A stretch of 64,000 bases of DNA from Bedellia somnulentella (lineage: Eukaryota; Arthropoda; Insecta; Lepidoptera; Bedelliidae). Under the pieces are notes generated by a model. It had not been told where the DNA came from and did no database searches. It was given only the letters and a program-made list of their open reading frames with translations. Positions 10,253 through 20,096 of the stretch are shown piece by piece. The stretch covers positions 942,501 through 1,006,500 of the forward strand of contig OY755197.1 of NCBI GenBank assembly GCA_963576735.1, in the 5' to 3' direction. How positions within the stretch are numbered: position 1 is the first letter of the stretch; each line of letters opens with the position of its first letter. The position numbers were made by a program, and so were the translations under genes.

Positions 10253-10440
10253 GTTGTGTAGAACCGGCTTAGAATGTCACTACCTCTTTCTACCTATGGT
10301 TGTCGTAAGAGACGACTAAGGGTATGGGTTGTTGTGGATTTTGGGCGATGCGGTGGGAGACCCATCACCAACGATACTTAATTTCTACAATTTTGTCCCC
10401 TGTCTCTGGCTACCCCTTTGGCCGTGTAGTGTGTATATAG
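10253..10440 (+). repeat. family A, subfamily 2 copy, deleted in the middle
   Basis: GTTGTGTAGAACCGGCTTAG with the subfamily marks GTCGTAAGAGACGAC and CCAACGATACTTAATTTC. It ends at GGCCGTGTAGTG. Confidence 0.65.
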
Positions 10441-10552
10441 TTTTATGTTATGCATGTCATACTTATGGCTATATATACGATAATATTTTTAATACTAAAT
10501 ATATAGATAATACTAATTTCGCAGCTGCGTTAGAACGGAGAAACTCAAAACT

Positions 10553-10780
10553 CAAACGTTTGCCGTATGTACCCGATGGGCTAGCAGAGGTACTAATACT
10601 TCTGAACATCACGTGACATTGTCACCTGGTGTTCAGAGTACCCACGTTTTGCTTGGACAGAGTAGGCTCTTAAAAGGAGGCAGGCCTACCGCCGTATTTG
10701 TACTTGACACTGTCACCGGGATTAGAACCCCCATTGTCTGCACGATAAGCGCAGTTCTACCCACTGAACTATCACTGTTG
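10553..10780 (-). repeat. family B SINE with internal deletion
   Basis: Minus strand: A box CAGTGATAGTTCAGTGGGTA, B box GGGGGTTCTAATCCCGGTG, then directly into the 3' half (CACTGTCAAGTACAAATACG onward). Confidence 0.8.
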
Positions 10781-11035
10781 GTCTAGAAATATATATCAAA
10801 CCAGCACAACGAACTAAAACTAACTTCATTCATCGCAACGTATTGTCTGTTAAACTGATCTTTATGATGATCTATATATAGCCAAGGGACCGAAGAAGTA
10901 ACTTTATCGAAGTTCATATTAGTCAGGAAATACAGCTTCAAAGACCGAACGGGGATAAATATTTCAAAGTTAACTTGTGAATGGGTATACCACGCAGAAT
11001 TCAATCCTGCGTGGTATATCTTTGCAAATTTTTTT

Positions 11036-11123
11036 AATGATAGCACTGCCTCATTTCTTTCCATGGATGATTATAAGAGGCTATTATTGCTTTTAGTTGA
11101 TTTTTGGGCGTTGCGGTTGGAGA
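11036..11123 (+). repeat. family A 5' half, broken at GGTTGGAGAC
   Basis: TGATAGCACTGCCTCATTTC to GTTGCGGTTGGAGAC, then directly the tail of a minus-strand copy. The 3' half may be the piece at 11427, so this could be one copy split by the next insertion. Confidence 0.65.
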
Positions 11124-11371
11124 CATACATACATACATACATATACTCACGGCTATATTTCCCTAGAAGGGGTAGCCAGCTCTAGGGAACTATAAATTCC
11201 TCAGCCACTTTTGGAAGTTGAGTGGGGAAAAGTTGGTAAAAATAAAGGTTTTTGGTGATGGGTTTCCAACCGCATCGCCCAAAAATTCAATAAAAAGCCC
11301 CAATAGTCGCCTGTTACGACACCCGTGGGTGGAAAGGGGTAGGGATATTCTAAGCCGGCACTACACGGCTT
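11124..11371 (-). repeat. family A retroposon, full length
   Basis: Five-unit ATAC tail, then ACTCACGGCTATATTTCCC to CGGCACTACACGGC. It sits between two plus-strand family A halves. Confidence 0.82.
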
Positions 11372-11426
11372 ACGTTCTACAATTATCTTAAATTTAATTA
11401 ATGAACCTAGCTGTGATATTGAAACG

Positions 11427-11552
11427 ACGTCGCGGCTGGAGACCTATCACCCAAAAACGTTTCTCAAACGATATTTTCCCCACTTAACTTACAAAAATGG
11501 CTAAAGAATTTTCTGGATCTTTTAAGGATTTATAGCCGTGAGTATACATATG
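11427..11552 (+). repeat. family A 3' half
   Basis: GTCGCGGCTGGAGACCTATC to AGCCGTGAGTATACATATG. Its first ~16 bp nearly repeat the last ~16 bp of the 11036-11123 piece, as a target duplication would. Confidence 0.65.
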
Positions 11553-12154
11553 CATGATTCAAACCTGAAAACTTGATTCTCTGTTTTTCTTTTATTAGTC
11601 TCCAATCTAGTTGCAAATTTTTCAATATCAACAGGCCTAATAACTCTATCTATTGACTCTTTGTTGATTATTTCATCAGACTTGTTTCTTGTTCGCCACT
11701 TTATACGATTTTGTCCATCGCTCGTCTTTCATATCTTATAATAATATTTAATTATTTTCGGAAACTTACATTTTGTATAGATTGTGTCTGATGTTGAAAC
11801 ATCTTCATAGGCATTCTAACTTACCTTCTAAATATACCGTCGTGAATATACGCCAATTGCTTACGTCGAAATAATTATGGTTGTAGACTTTTAAGTTCCC
11901 AGCGTCAAGCACTGCACAGTGGTACATATTACAATAGGATTGGACAAAAAATCAATTTCCCACAAGCTGCCAACTTTCACTTGTGATTCTAATCAATAGG
12001 CTCGATTTATATAAGCGTATGTGTAGGCACAGTTATTGTCTTTAGTTTACTTTGTTACTGAGTTTCTGTATTGATTTCTATGGCTTGGTTGCATATAGTT
12101 GAATGTAGTATATTTATAAATGAACACAGGAATAATGTAAAAAATACAAGATGT
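11553..12154. other. no gene or recognised repeat
   Basis: AT-rich, with no ORF of note and no repeat from the families seen here. Confidence 0.35.
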
Positions 12155-12297
12155 GACGCGGTTGGAGACCCATCGCTAACAATCTTTATTTTACAATGTC
12201 TTCCACACTTAACTTACAAAAGTTGCTGAGGAATTTCGTATTCTGAAACTTGGCCTACTAAACTTTTCGGTATTTGTGGCCGTTAGCATATATATGA
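12155..12297 (+). repeat. family A 3' half
   Basis: GACGCGGTTGGAGACCCATC to GGCCGTTAGCATATATATG; 5'-truncated. Confidence 0.7.
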
Positions 12298-12589
12298 TTG
12301 TTTTTGGTTTTTGAGACGACGAAATAATACAAACAACCCTCTTTTAGCATGAGGCGTTTGAGAGCCAGTATGTCGCAATTGAAGTGAGAAACTGGCAGAT
12401 AATCTACTCATACAAAACCGGTCAGTATATGAATTCTCATGTGACATACCCGCTGTCACACGCCGACGTGCTTCGGAGACTGAAACAATTCAGTAAAAAA
12501 AACTTTGTTGAATAAATAACCACATTCTTAACAAAGGGATGTAATAACTTACTGTGTTGTATTGGATCAGATTAGTACTAGCCTATTTC

Positions 12590-12812
12590 TTCTATTACCT
12601 CGGAGGACACATTTGGATCAAATAGAAAATGTGCTCAAAAAGGTAGGTGTCCGCAGTATGAAGAATAAAAGAGCATATATGAAAAGATTGATGGATGTAA
12701 ACGAAGCCAGAGAGGTGTGCCAGGATCGTACAAAGTGGCGATCGATAGTCTCTGCCTACCCCCATGGGAACTAACGGCGTGAGAATATGTATGTATGTAT
12801 GTATGTATTTCT
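12590..12812 (+). pseudogene. LINE 3' end, open C-terminal reading frame
   Basis: Encodes FLLLPRRTHLDQIENVLKKV, then GVRSMKNKRAYMKRLMDVNE, AREVCQDRTKW and RSIVSAYPHGN-stop. This is the C-terminus of a non-LTR retrotransposon ORF. It is followed by GGCGTGAGAATATG and a TATG tail. 5'-truncated. The frame is intact over this short stretch, so the insertion is fairly young. Confidence 0.8.
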
Positions 12813-12825
12813 TCTCCTGATTGAT

Positions 12826-12962
12826 ACTAGACGACTAATGGTACCTATTGGAGCTTTCGATTCATCGATGGGCGATGTGGCTGGAGTATCATCAGCAACT
12901 ATCCTTTATTTTACAATCTTTTCCGTACTCCTCAATTTCATAAAAGTAGCTGGTGAAGTTCA
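12826..12962 (+). repeat. family A, internal fragment
   Basis: CTAGACGACTAATGGTACC, GGGCGATGTGGCTGGAG and the CTTTATTTTACAATC block, diverged; both ends lost. Confidence 0.6.
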
Positions 12963-12975
12963 ACATTTTAACGAC

Positions 12976-13335
12976 ATGATAGTCCAGTGGGTAGAACACC
13001 CGCCTGAAAACAGAAGGCAGTGATTTCCAATCCTGGGTCGGGCCTACACCAATTTGTCTTTTCTAAAGTCATATGTGTGGTTAATTTATCATGATTGTTA
13101 ACGGTGAGGGAAAACACCGTGAGGAAACCCACATGGCTGAGTTGTACTTAGTCATGTGACAGTGTATTCGTACAAAACGGCGATAGGCCTGCCCCCTATC
13201 ACGTGAGTACACTGTCTAAGCAAAACGTGGGTACCTTCTCTGGACACTAGATGGCGCTGCCATGTGAGTTCAGAAGTATTGGAACCTCTGCCAACCCCTT
13301 CGGGGATAAACGGCGTGAACGTTTATGTTATGTTT
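12976..13335 (+). repeat. family B SINE, CTCF-motif subgroup, full length
   Basis: CATGATAGTCCAGTGGGTAG and GATTTCCAATCCTGGGTCGG give diverged A and B boxes; the body is intact. Instead of the usual GAACACCAGGTGACAAAG segment it has TCTCTGGACACTAGATGGCG (CACTAGATGGCGCT at 13245-13258). It ends CCCTTCGGGGATAAACGGCG. Confidence 0.88.
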
Positions 13336-14454
13336 GTTATGAATTTCAAAATTCCTTCAGAATTAAGCTTTTATTTTATGGGATGGGCACTCGCGACAAG
13401 CCATTGATGGGTATAGGGTACAAGAGAGTAAAATGTGCAGTAATTTTCAGAAGGGTTGGTACATTGCCATCGTAGTTGAGAACTCACAGTGTAAACGTTA
13501 AGTTTGTGGCTGTTAGAGTAAGACATATTGTGATTTTTGAACAGAGTGAACAGATATGAGGAATTTTGAGCACATAACATGACATTAAATTTAAGACTGA
13601 ACAGTTTTGATGAGAAAAATACTAATTCTCACATATAGGTATATGAAAGGGAATAATTTTCGACCACCCCACCACCGACCAACATTTATTTATAGAAACT
13701 AGTTAGTACAAAGTTTAAGTTTACGTGAGTACATGAGTTTGTAGCTTTTAATGTTAATGTCACAGAACAACTGGCTACAAATGACATTCTCTGCCCACTC
13801 CAAAAGGAACTGAAGCGTGAGTAAACAAGAGTATCTACCGATTTATAATACCCAAAGCAATTTTATGTTTAATTGCAAAATTAAATTGAGTCAGTGGCAT
13901 TTGTTATAGAGCCATGAGCCGTGAAAATTTATCAGCTACGAGAAGCCAGGAATCGTCAACCTTTCACGGTTTTTTTTCTAGAATTATTAGTTTATTACCT
14001 TTTTTCTTGAAGAGGCGAAGAATAAAATTATAAGATCGATTATTTTGCAATAAAGTTAGTAATAAACAAATATTATATTATATTAGCCTTATTTTCGCGT
14101 CACTAATAACTAAAACAAAGCTTGACCGATTTTGATGACATTTTATAATATCAATCATTTCAGCCCGAATAGTCAAATATTCTTAAGTTATTAAAAAAGC
14201 CATATAAAATTATATAATTCGAACTTTAAGTATTTTATAAACATGTTTCTGGTTCCCTTTTTATGCCCGTGAGATGAAATATAATTTTGCAATTTTCGAA
14301 ACGGAAACTACACATAGCGCCATCTACTTATCAAATAAGGAACTCCCGAAAGGATGGGGAGTGATGAAGGGTACAGTGAACATTTATATCTGAAACTAAC
14401 ATTAATGCACTTTATATTAGTTTGTTGGATGTCGATAGTAAAGTATTTCCCAAC
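13336..14454. other. no gene; AT-rich
   Basis: Only scraps: a Helitron-like GCTTGACCGATTTTGATGAC at about 14120 and a CTCF-like AGCGCCATCTA at 14316-14326. Confidence 0.35.
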
Positions 14455-14575
14455 GCTCACTCCATATATCCCCGAAGAGGTAGCAGAGATACTAATAATT
14501 GTCGAATTACAGATGTAATTGCCAGTGCCCCCATTTTTTTGGTGAGTACTTTCACGTGATAGTGATAGTGATAAG
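14455..14575 (-). repeat. possible family B 3' fragment
   Basis: TATATCCCCGAAGAGGTAGC and AGAGATACTAATA resemble the minus-strand 3' end of family B; the rest is lost. Confidence 0.4.
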
Positions 14576-16375
14576 TAAGAAATTTAAATCAAGTGCTATT
14601 ACCTCAAATTTTCTTAGGAAATACAATGTTATGGTAGAATTGCGACTTTGAACTCATTAAAATAAACAAGATAACAAGAAACGGTAAATGATACCAAATA
14701 AAAAATATCTGGATAAGTGCAGATTTGTTTATGCTAATAATATATTGTCAATCATACATTGTCGAAGGAGTTAACACTTTATGATCACATCACATCATAA
14801 ATCACACAAACAATCAAATAGGCATAAAAAACGTGACATAATACCAACAAAAACTCGGAAACAAATAAAATGAAACACAAAGTAGGTAACATCACGTAAA
14901 AAAGTGACTAGACGATTGCCTCGTTATTTCAGATTGCTTTCAGACGATTCCGCTGTACACTCACATGAAAAAGTGCTTGAAAAAATCATATGGTGTCGAG
15001 CCCCTGACGTGAAAAAGCGGTGGAGCCGTATAAAAATTATATATCGTCTAAAAAGAAAAACTGTGACAAAAACTGCAGTCGCTGCACCTTCTTATGGCTG
15101 CGCGCACGCAACCGATTGAGAGTTGCAATTGATTAGTTTTTATGGATATGACTGTGTATTAGGTATTACTATATTATATTTGGAGATGGAAACCGCAAAA
15201 AGGGTCTCCAATAGTACGCATTAATACCAATATTGAATATATTAATTCATTATTATCACAGTTTCAGTTGGTTCATGTATTTCATTTAAATATTTAAAAT
15301 AAGAATATAATAAAAAACGCTTGTCAAAATTGCAATCAAAGTATTTTGTAGCTTTGATATAATTTCGTGTTAAACTATCATTTCATATTTGCAACAATTT
15401 CTATAGAATGAAATTTATTTCGAATTATTCAACTAAATAAAGTAAAGTCAGATTAAACAATTCGTTTAAATGCGTACCGTTTGCAAAGTCTTTTCACAAT
15501 TGAACTACATTTTATTTAATGATATAATACTGATGTAATCAAAAATACAAATACATACAAAAAATCAAGAGAATCGCGCTAAATATTTCTGATCTTACAT
15601 TCTTATACCAACTTGTAGTGGTAGCTTAGAATAGCCTGATATTATCTTTTATTAAGAAATTGTAGAGCGCAGCGGTTAGATATTTGTCACCAATTACTTT
15701 ATTCGACGATCTTCTGAAAATTGTTGGTCCACAGTAAGTCAAATGCCTTTTCAAATTTGAAGCCGAGTCACATAAAGACCAAAAAATCATCATCATCGTT
15801 GTGATTAAGATTGTAAATATTTTTAGAACAGAATAGAAAACTCTTTATTGCACATCTTAAAATACTATTTACCTACAAACAACAAAGTTTTACAATAAAA
15901 TACAATCGGCGATCTTATCACTAAACCCGATCTCTTCCAAACAAATCTATTAAACTGTATTTCTAGGTTTAATTAAAAACTCACAATATTTATTTAATAA
16001 ATTCCAAGTCATATCCACATTAAATCATCTACCGCTATACTCAACACGATAACATTCGCTCATTGTGCTCGCATAGCTACCTATCTCGCCGTTTTTTCAC
16101 ATTCCCCATAGATTTATTATAATATCATATTAATTATTGCGGAGGGAATTCTTAGCGGCACTCCTCCTCCGTGTAGCGAGGTACTCTGAGTAATTGGTGG
16201 TACTTTGCGATGTTCTAGTTGGAATATCATTAGTTCTAAATAATACTTCTTTGTATTGTTAGGAAATGTTATGCAAATTATCGGTGTGAGAGAAAATCGT
16301 GAGGGAAGCGATGTGTGTTTTTTCTGATGTTTTTGAATGGTTATGGTGTATTGGCAGAAGTAATCTATACACTTG
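14576..16375. other. no gene; AT-rich
   Basis: No supported ORF. A very eroded family A-like stretch may lie at 15618-15730 (TAGTGGTAGCTTAGAATAGC). Confidence 0.35.
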
Positions 16376-16444
16376 CTTTATAAATCCCAAAAATAATGAG
16401 ACAGAGCTTTAGAATAAGAAATTCATCAAAAAATTTCGGAAATT

Positions 16445-16694
16445 GACATACATACATACATATACTCACGGCTGTAAATCCCTACAAGGGGTAGCCAGAG
16501 CTGAGGAATTAGAAGTTCCTCGGCCACTTTTGGAAAGTAGAGTGGGGAAAGGATGGTAAAAATAAAGGTTGTTGGTGATGGGTCTCCAACCGCATCGCCC
16601 AAAAATCCCTTAATAGCCCCAATACCGTTAGTTGCTTACGTACACCCACCGGAAGAAATGGGGTATAGTGCTATTCTAAGCCGAAATTACACAG
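16445..16694 (-). repeat. family A retroposon, full length, with short TSD
   Basis: ATACATACATATACTCACGG to GAAATTACACAGC. AATTGA occurs on both sides (ends at about 16444, begins at 16695). An eroded 3' scrap of another minus-strand copy lies just before it (16376-16444). Confidence 0.8.
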
Positions 16695-16727
16695 CAATTG
16701 AGCAAAACAACAGAATTCGGAAACAGA

Positions 16728-16903
16728 ACAGCAATTCGGAAATTGAGTGGGGATATATTATAAAATAAACTTACTTTGGTGATGGCTATCCAGTAACATC
16801 GCCTAACGATCACTTAAAAAACCCTAATATCGTATATCACCACTTACGACAGCTATGAGAAGAAATGGGGTAGTGCTATTCTAATACGAGAGTACATAGC
16901 TTT
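16728..16903 (-). repeat. family A, 5' part, diverged
   Basis: Begins in the body (GGAAATTGAGTGGGGATATA) and ends GTGCTATTCTAATACGAGAG near the head. Confidence 0.65.
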
Positions 16904-16995
16904 ACAGCTGCCAGTTATTAATCTGAAATTATGTTTCTCTTACTGTTAAACCAAGATGTATCTTTATGCCGCTTCGGATCGGAGTTCCACGTAGC

Positions 16996-17085
16996 TACAT
17001 ACATACATATACTCACGGCTATAAATCCCTAGAAGGGGTAGCCAAAGCTACGGAGTAAGAAATTCGTCAGCCACTTTTGGAAGTT
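16996..17085 (-). repeat. family A retroposon, 3' half, split by a LINE
   Basis: Runs from the tail through ACTCACGGCTATAAATCCC to CCACTTTTGGAAGTT and resumes at 17671. The repeated TTTTGGAAGTT at 17075-17085 and 17671-17681 is the LINE's 11-bp target duplication. Confidence 0.85.
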
Positions 17086-17670
17086 ACTTACTTACTTATA
17101 CTCATGCCCGACATTCCCATTGGGGTAGGCAGAGACTATCGATCGCCAATTAGTACGATCTTGACAAACTTTCCTTGCTTCCCTTACATTCATTATTCTT
17201 CTCATACATGCTCTTTTATTCTTCTCACTTCGGACCCCCGCCTTTATAAGAACGTTTTCTATCTGATCTAGAAACGTTTTACGCGGCCGTCCTCTACTAA
17301 CAATCCCATCCACATTGGCTCTATATATCTCTTTCGCTAATTTATTTTCATCCATCCTCTCTATGTGCCCAAATCACCTTACATTCCTTTTTCTATCTTG
17401 CATATTACGTCATGCTTTTTAAGGGATTTTTGGGCGATGCGGTTGGAGACCCATCACCAACAACCTTTATTCTACCATCTTTTCCCCACTCAACTTCCAA
17501 AAGTGGCTGAGAAATTTCTAATTCTAATAAAATGAATCACACTATTTCTCACTCTATTCTCACAACCTTACATTACATATACTTCTGAGGGATCTCAGTT
17601 TCACTGCATTAACTTACATGCTTTTTCTCCCATGCCCAACATTCACTACCATACAAGTTTTTACCATTCA
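17086..17670 (-). pseudogene. 5'-truncated LINE inserted in a family A copy
   Basis: On the minus strand it encodes, from upstream to downstream: LYGSECWAWEKK (17600-17670, with stops), DVICKIEKGM, HIERMDENKLAKEIYRANVD, GRPRKTFLDQIENVLIKAGV, RSEKNKRACMRRIMNV and REARKVCQDRTNWRSIVSAY. This is the C-terminal region of a non-LTR retrotransposon ORF. Frameshifts and stops make it dead. Its 3' tail is ATGAGTATAAGTAAGTAAG. A family A fragment sits inside at 17406-17525. Perfect 11-bp duplications flank it. Confidence 0.82.
17406..17525 (+). repeat. family A fragment inside the LINE
   Basis: TTTTTAAGGGATTTTTGGGC to GGCTGAGAAATTTCTAATTC, truncated at both ends. Confidence 0.75.
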
Positions 17671-17843
17671 TTTTGGAAGTTTTGTGGTGATAAGATTGTA
17701 AAACAAAGGTTTTTGATGTCGGGTCTCCAACCGCATCGCCCAAAATTCGCTTAAAAGCCCCATTACCCTTAGCCGCCTCTTACAAACACCCATGGGAAGA
17801 AATGGGGTATTGCTATTCTAAGCCGACACTACACAGCAGTGTC
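17671..17843 (-). repeat. family A retroposon, 5' half, split by a LINE
   Basis: TTTTGGAAGTTTTGTGGTG to GCCGACACTACACAGC. Continues the piece at 16996-17085. Confidence 0.85.
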
Positions 17844-17939
17844 CACGCAGCTAGTGTGGATTTATTAATAAGGCTGAGGAAGATATCGGATCTTGGCTTT
17901 TCGTCCGCTCTTCGATGTATTTGACATTAAACTCAAACT

Positions 17940-18225
17940 AAGACACGCCGTATATCCTCAAAAGGTTGGTAGAGGTACTAATAAATAAAGTAGTAAAATA
18001 CATCATGTGACATTCACCTCAGAGTACCCACGTTTGCTTTCATTCACGAGATAGGGGGCAGGCCTGTCGCTGTTTTGTATGAATACACTGACACGTGACC
18101 CTGACCAGGTACAATTTAGCCATGTGAGTTTCATCATGATGTTTTCCCTCACCCTTAACCACCATAATAAATTAACTACACATATGGGTTCAGAAAAGAT
18201 AAATTTGTACCACTTTAAAATCTGC
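17940..18225 (-). repeat. family B SINE, head missing
   Basis: GACACGCCGTATATCCTCA through CAGGCCTGTCGCTGTTTTG to ACACATATGGGTTCAGAAAA. The tRNA-like part is lost. Confidence 0.75.
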
Positions 18226-18276
18226 CTACCTATAAAATCACGCCTATAAACCTTAAAAAAGTGGTAGCTAGAGCTA

Positions 18277-18891
18277 TATATGTCGTGGCCATATCGTAGA
18301 TTTGAACACATCGTGAAATGATCGATCATTTCATGAAATAGCCACATTTCATGATGTGGCCAACTTAATTTGACCAGATCATAAAATCGTCAACGTTTCA
18401 CGATTTGATCATCCACGCTTGGCCAGATCGTAGAATAGGGCGACCTGTGAAATGCGATCCAAACTCAACGGTTTTTTAACATATTGCTCAGTTTTTTCGT
18501 AATTTGTAAAGTACTCGTGAACCTTTTCGTCGAAAACTCTTTTGAAATCACTTTCTTCTTCGCTTAATAGCGAATTATTAACTTTTTTACTGCGAGAAAT
18601 AACATTTTTGACAGTGGCCGCCATCTTCACACATAAACAAAGTGTTTTCAGCGCCTCTACCGGTAATTGATGTGACTACTTTACGATATGACCAAATAAT
18701 CTTAACCATTTCATGAAGCGGCCGTGCGTTTAGTTGGCCATATCGAGAAACGATTTCTTATCATTGATCTGCCCAAACCACATCACGATGTGGCCAATAA
18801 ACAGTTGAACATTTCATGAAATACGACTATTTCATGAAATGATCGATCATTTCACGATGTGTTCAAATCTACGATATGGCCACGACATATA
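18277..18891. mobile_element. 615-bp inverted-repeat DNA element
   Basis: 65-bp perfect terminal inverted repeats at 18277-18341 and 18827-18891, starting TATATGTCGTGGCCATATCG. Inside the termini several related motifs recur in both directions (ATTTCATGAAAT, GGCCAGATCGTAGAA, GGCCATATCGAGAAA), like sub-terminal transposase sites. A 73-codon minus-strand ORF lies inside. Its flanks are family A tail sequence on the right and a family A-like scrap on the left. Superfamily not recognised. Confidence 0.85.
18409..18630 (-). CDS. 73-codon ORF within the 615-bp inverted-repeat element
   Basis: MKMAATVKNVISRSKKVNNS, then a charged LLSEEESDFKRVFDEKVHEY, FTNYEKTEQYVKKPLSLDRI and SQVALFYDLAKRG-stop. 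The composition (Lys/Glu-rich, no low complexity) looks more like real protein than chance in AT-rich DNA. No domain recognised. It could be the first exon or N-terminus of the autonomous partner's protein, or a captured host exon. Confidence 0.4.
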   Translation of the reverse strand: MKMAATVKNVISRSKKVNNSLLSEEESDFKRVFDEKVHEYFTNYEKTEQYVKKPLSLDRISQVALFYDLAKRG

Positions 18892-19134
18892 CATACATAT
18901 ACTCACGGCTATAAATCCCTTGAAGGGGTAGCCAGAGCTAGGGAATGAGACATTCCTTAGCCACATTTATAAGTTGCGTGGGGAAAAGATAGTGAAATAA
19001 AGGTTGTTGGTGCCATCACCAACCGCATCGCCCAAAAATCCCTTAAAAGCCCCAATACCGTTAGTCGCCTCTTACGTACACCCACCGGAAGAAATGGGGG
19101 AAATAGTGCTATTCTAAGCCGACACTACACAGCT
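18892..19134 (-). repeat. family A retroposon, full length
   Basis: CATACATATACTCACGGC to GCCGACACTACACAGC, directly abutting the 615-bp element. A further eroded fragment (19135-19206, GGGGTTCTCATTGTAAAATA) follows. Confidence 0.8.
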
Positions 19135-19451
19135 TAGTGGGGTTCTCATTGTAAAATAACGGATCTTTGGTAATGGGTAGCTCACGCCACCCAAAAAATC
19201 ACAATAGGCTAGTTGACAACTTTTCAAAAACTAGTTAAACCATGGCCTTACAGTCTAATAATCTCAAAATATCAATATTTCTATAAAAACCACACGTTTA
19301 ATAGTATATTTTGCATTTTATTTAATACCTATTTTTATATTCTGTCAAAACGCTCTAAACTGTCATGGCGTCTTATGTGACGTCACCTCTTCCTACAACA
19401 ACAGTTGTTAAGTTATTGTGAGATTCAATTTTACGCGACACGACGTTTAAA

Positions 19452-19604
19452 ATGTGTTCAAATTTTTATAAAAACTGTGTTGTGCCACTGTGTGTTAGTA
19501 CGACAGTGAAAACGCCAAATAAACTATTTATTTACGTTCCCCATAAGCCAGAAAAACGAAAGAAGTGGCCGACAGAGGCTTCAAAAATATGCAGAAGTAT
19601 TTAG
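19452..19604 (+). pseudogene. THAP zinc-finger domain fragment (50 codons)
   Basis: Reads MCSNFYKNCVVPLCVSTTVK, TPNKLFIYVPHKPEKRKKW and PTEASKICRSI-stop. C-x4-C, the Phe/Pro region and the KRKKW motif match the first half of a THAP domain; the later C-x2-H part is missing. THAP domains form the DNA-binding end of P-element and some Harbinger-like transposases. Confidence 0.6.
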
Positions 19605-19657
19605 AACAATCAGGTATTCAGTTGTTCTGACCCACATATGTACAAACTAGAGTCAAG

Positions 19658-19738
19658 ATGACCAAAAAAGAGGCTAAGGAAACCAAAAAAATAGCCAGCC
19701 TGCGTATACATATAGAAAGAGTCATAAGATTACGTTAA
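19658..19738 (+). pseudogene. C-terminal end of a DDE_Tnp_4-type transposase
   Basis: MTKKEAKETKKIASLRIHIE then RVIRLR-stop. The pattern T..IA..RIH(V/I)ER.I.R is the conserved end of the DDE_Tnp_4 (Harbinger/ISL2EU) nuclease domain, including its catalytic Glu. It is only 26 codons, but its position just after a THAP fragment supports the call. Confidence 0.55.
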
Positions 19739-19849
19739 TTTTTGATGTTGAAGCCACATGCCTGTATAAATATGTTTTTTTTTAATCTTTTATGATATTA
19801 TGATTATTACAAGTGGATTAATTAATATACAAGATTCCCTCATTAAATA

Positions 19850-20096
19850 CATACATACATATACTCACGGCTATAAATCCCTTAACGGGGTAGCCAGAGC
19901 TTTGGAATGAAAAATTCCTCAGCCACTTTTGGAAGTTGATTGGGGAAAAGATGGTAATATTAAATGTTTTTGGTGACGGGTCTCGAACCATATCGCCCAA
20001 AAATCACTTAATAAGCCCCTATACCCTTAGTCGCCTATTACGATCACCCACGGGTAGAAATGGGGTAGTGTTATTCTAAGCCGACACTACACGGCT
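19850..20096 (-). repeat. family A retroposon, full length, with TSD
   Basis: CATACATACATATACTCACG to CGACACTACACGGCT. Perfect 9-bp duplications CATTAAATA at 19841-19849 and 20097-20105. One of the cleanest definitions of the family's ends. Confidence 0.9.

Noticed and set aside
13960..14330. Possible Helitron piece (GCTTGACCGATTTTGATGAC)
   Set aside because: Only ~20 bp match the usual Helitron internal text, with no 5' TC or 3' CTAG end; left as a note.
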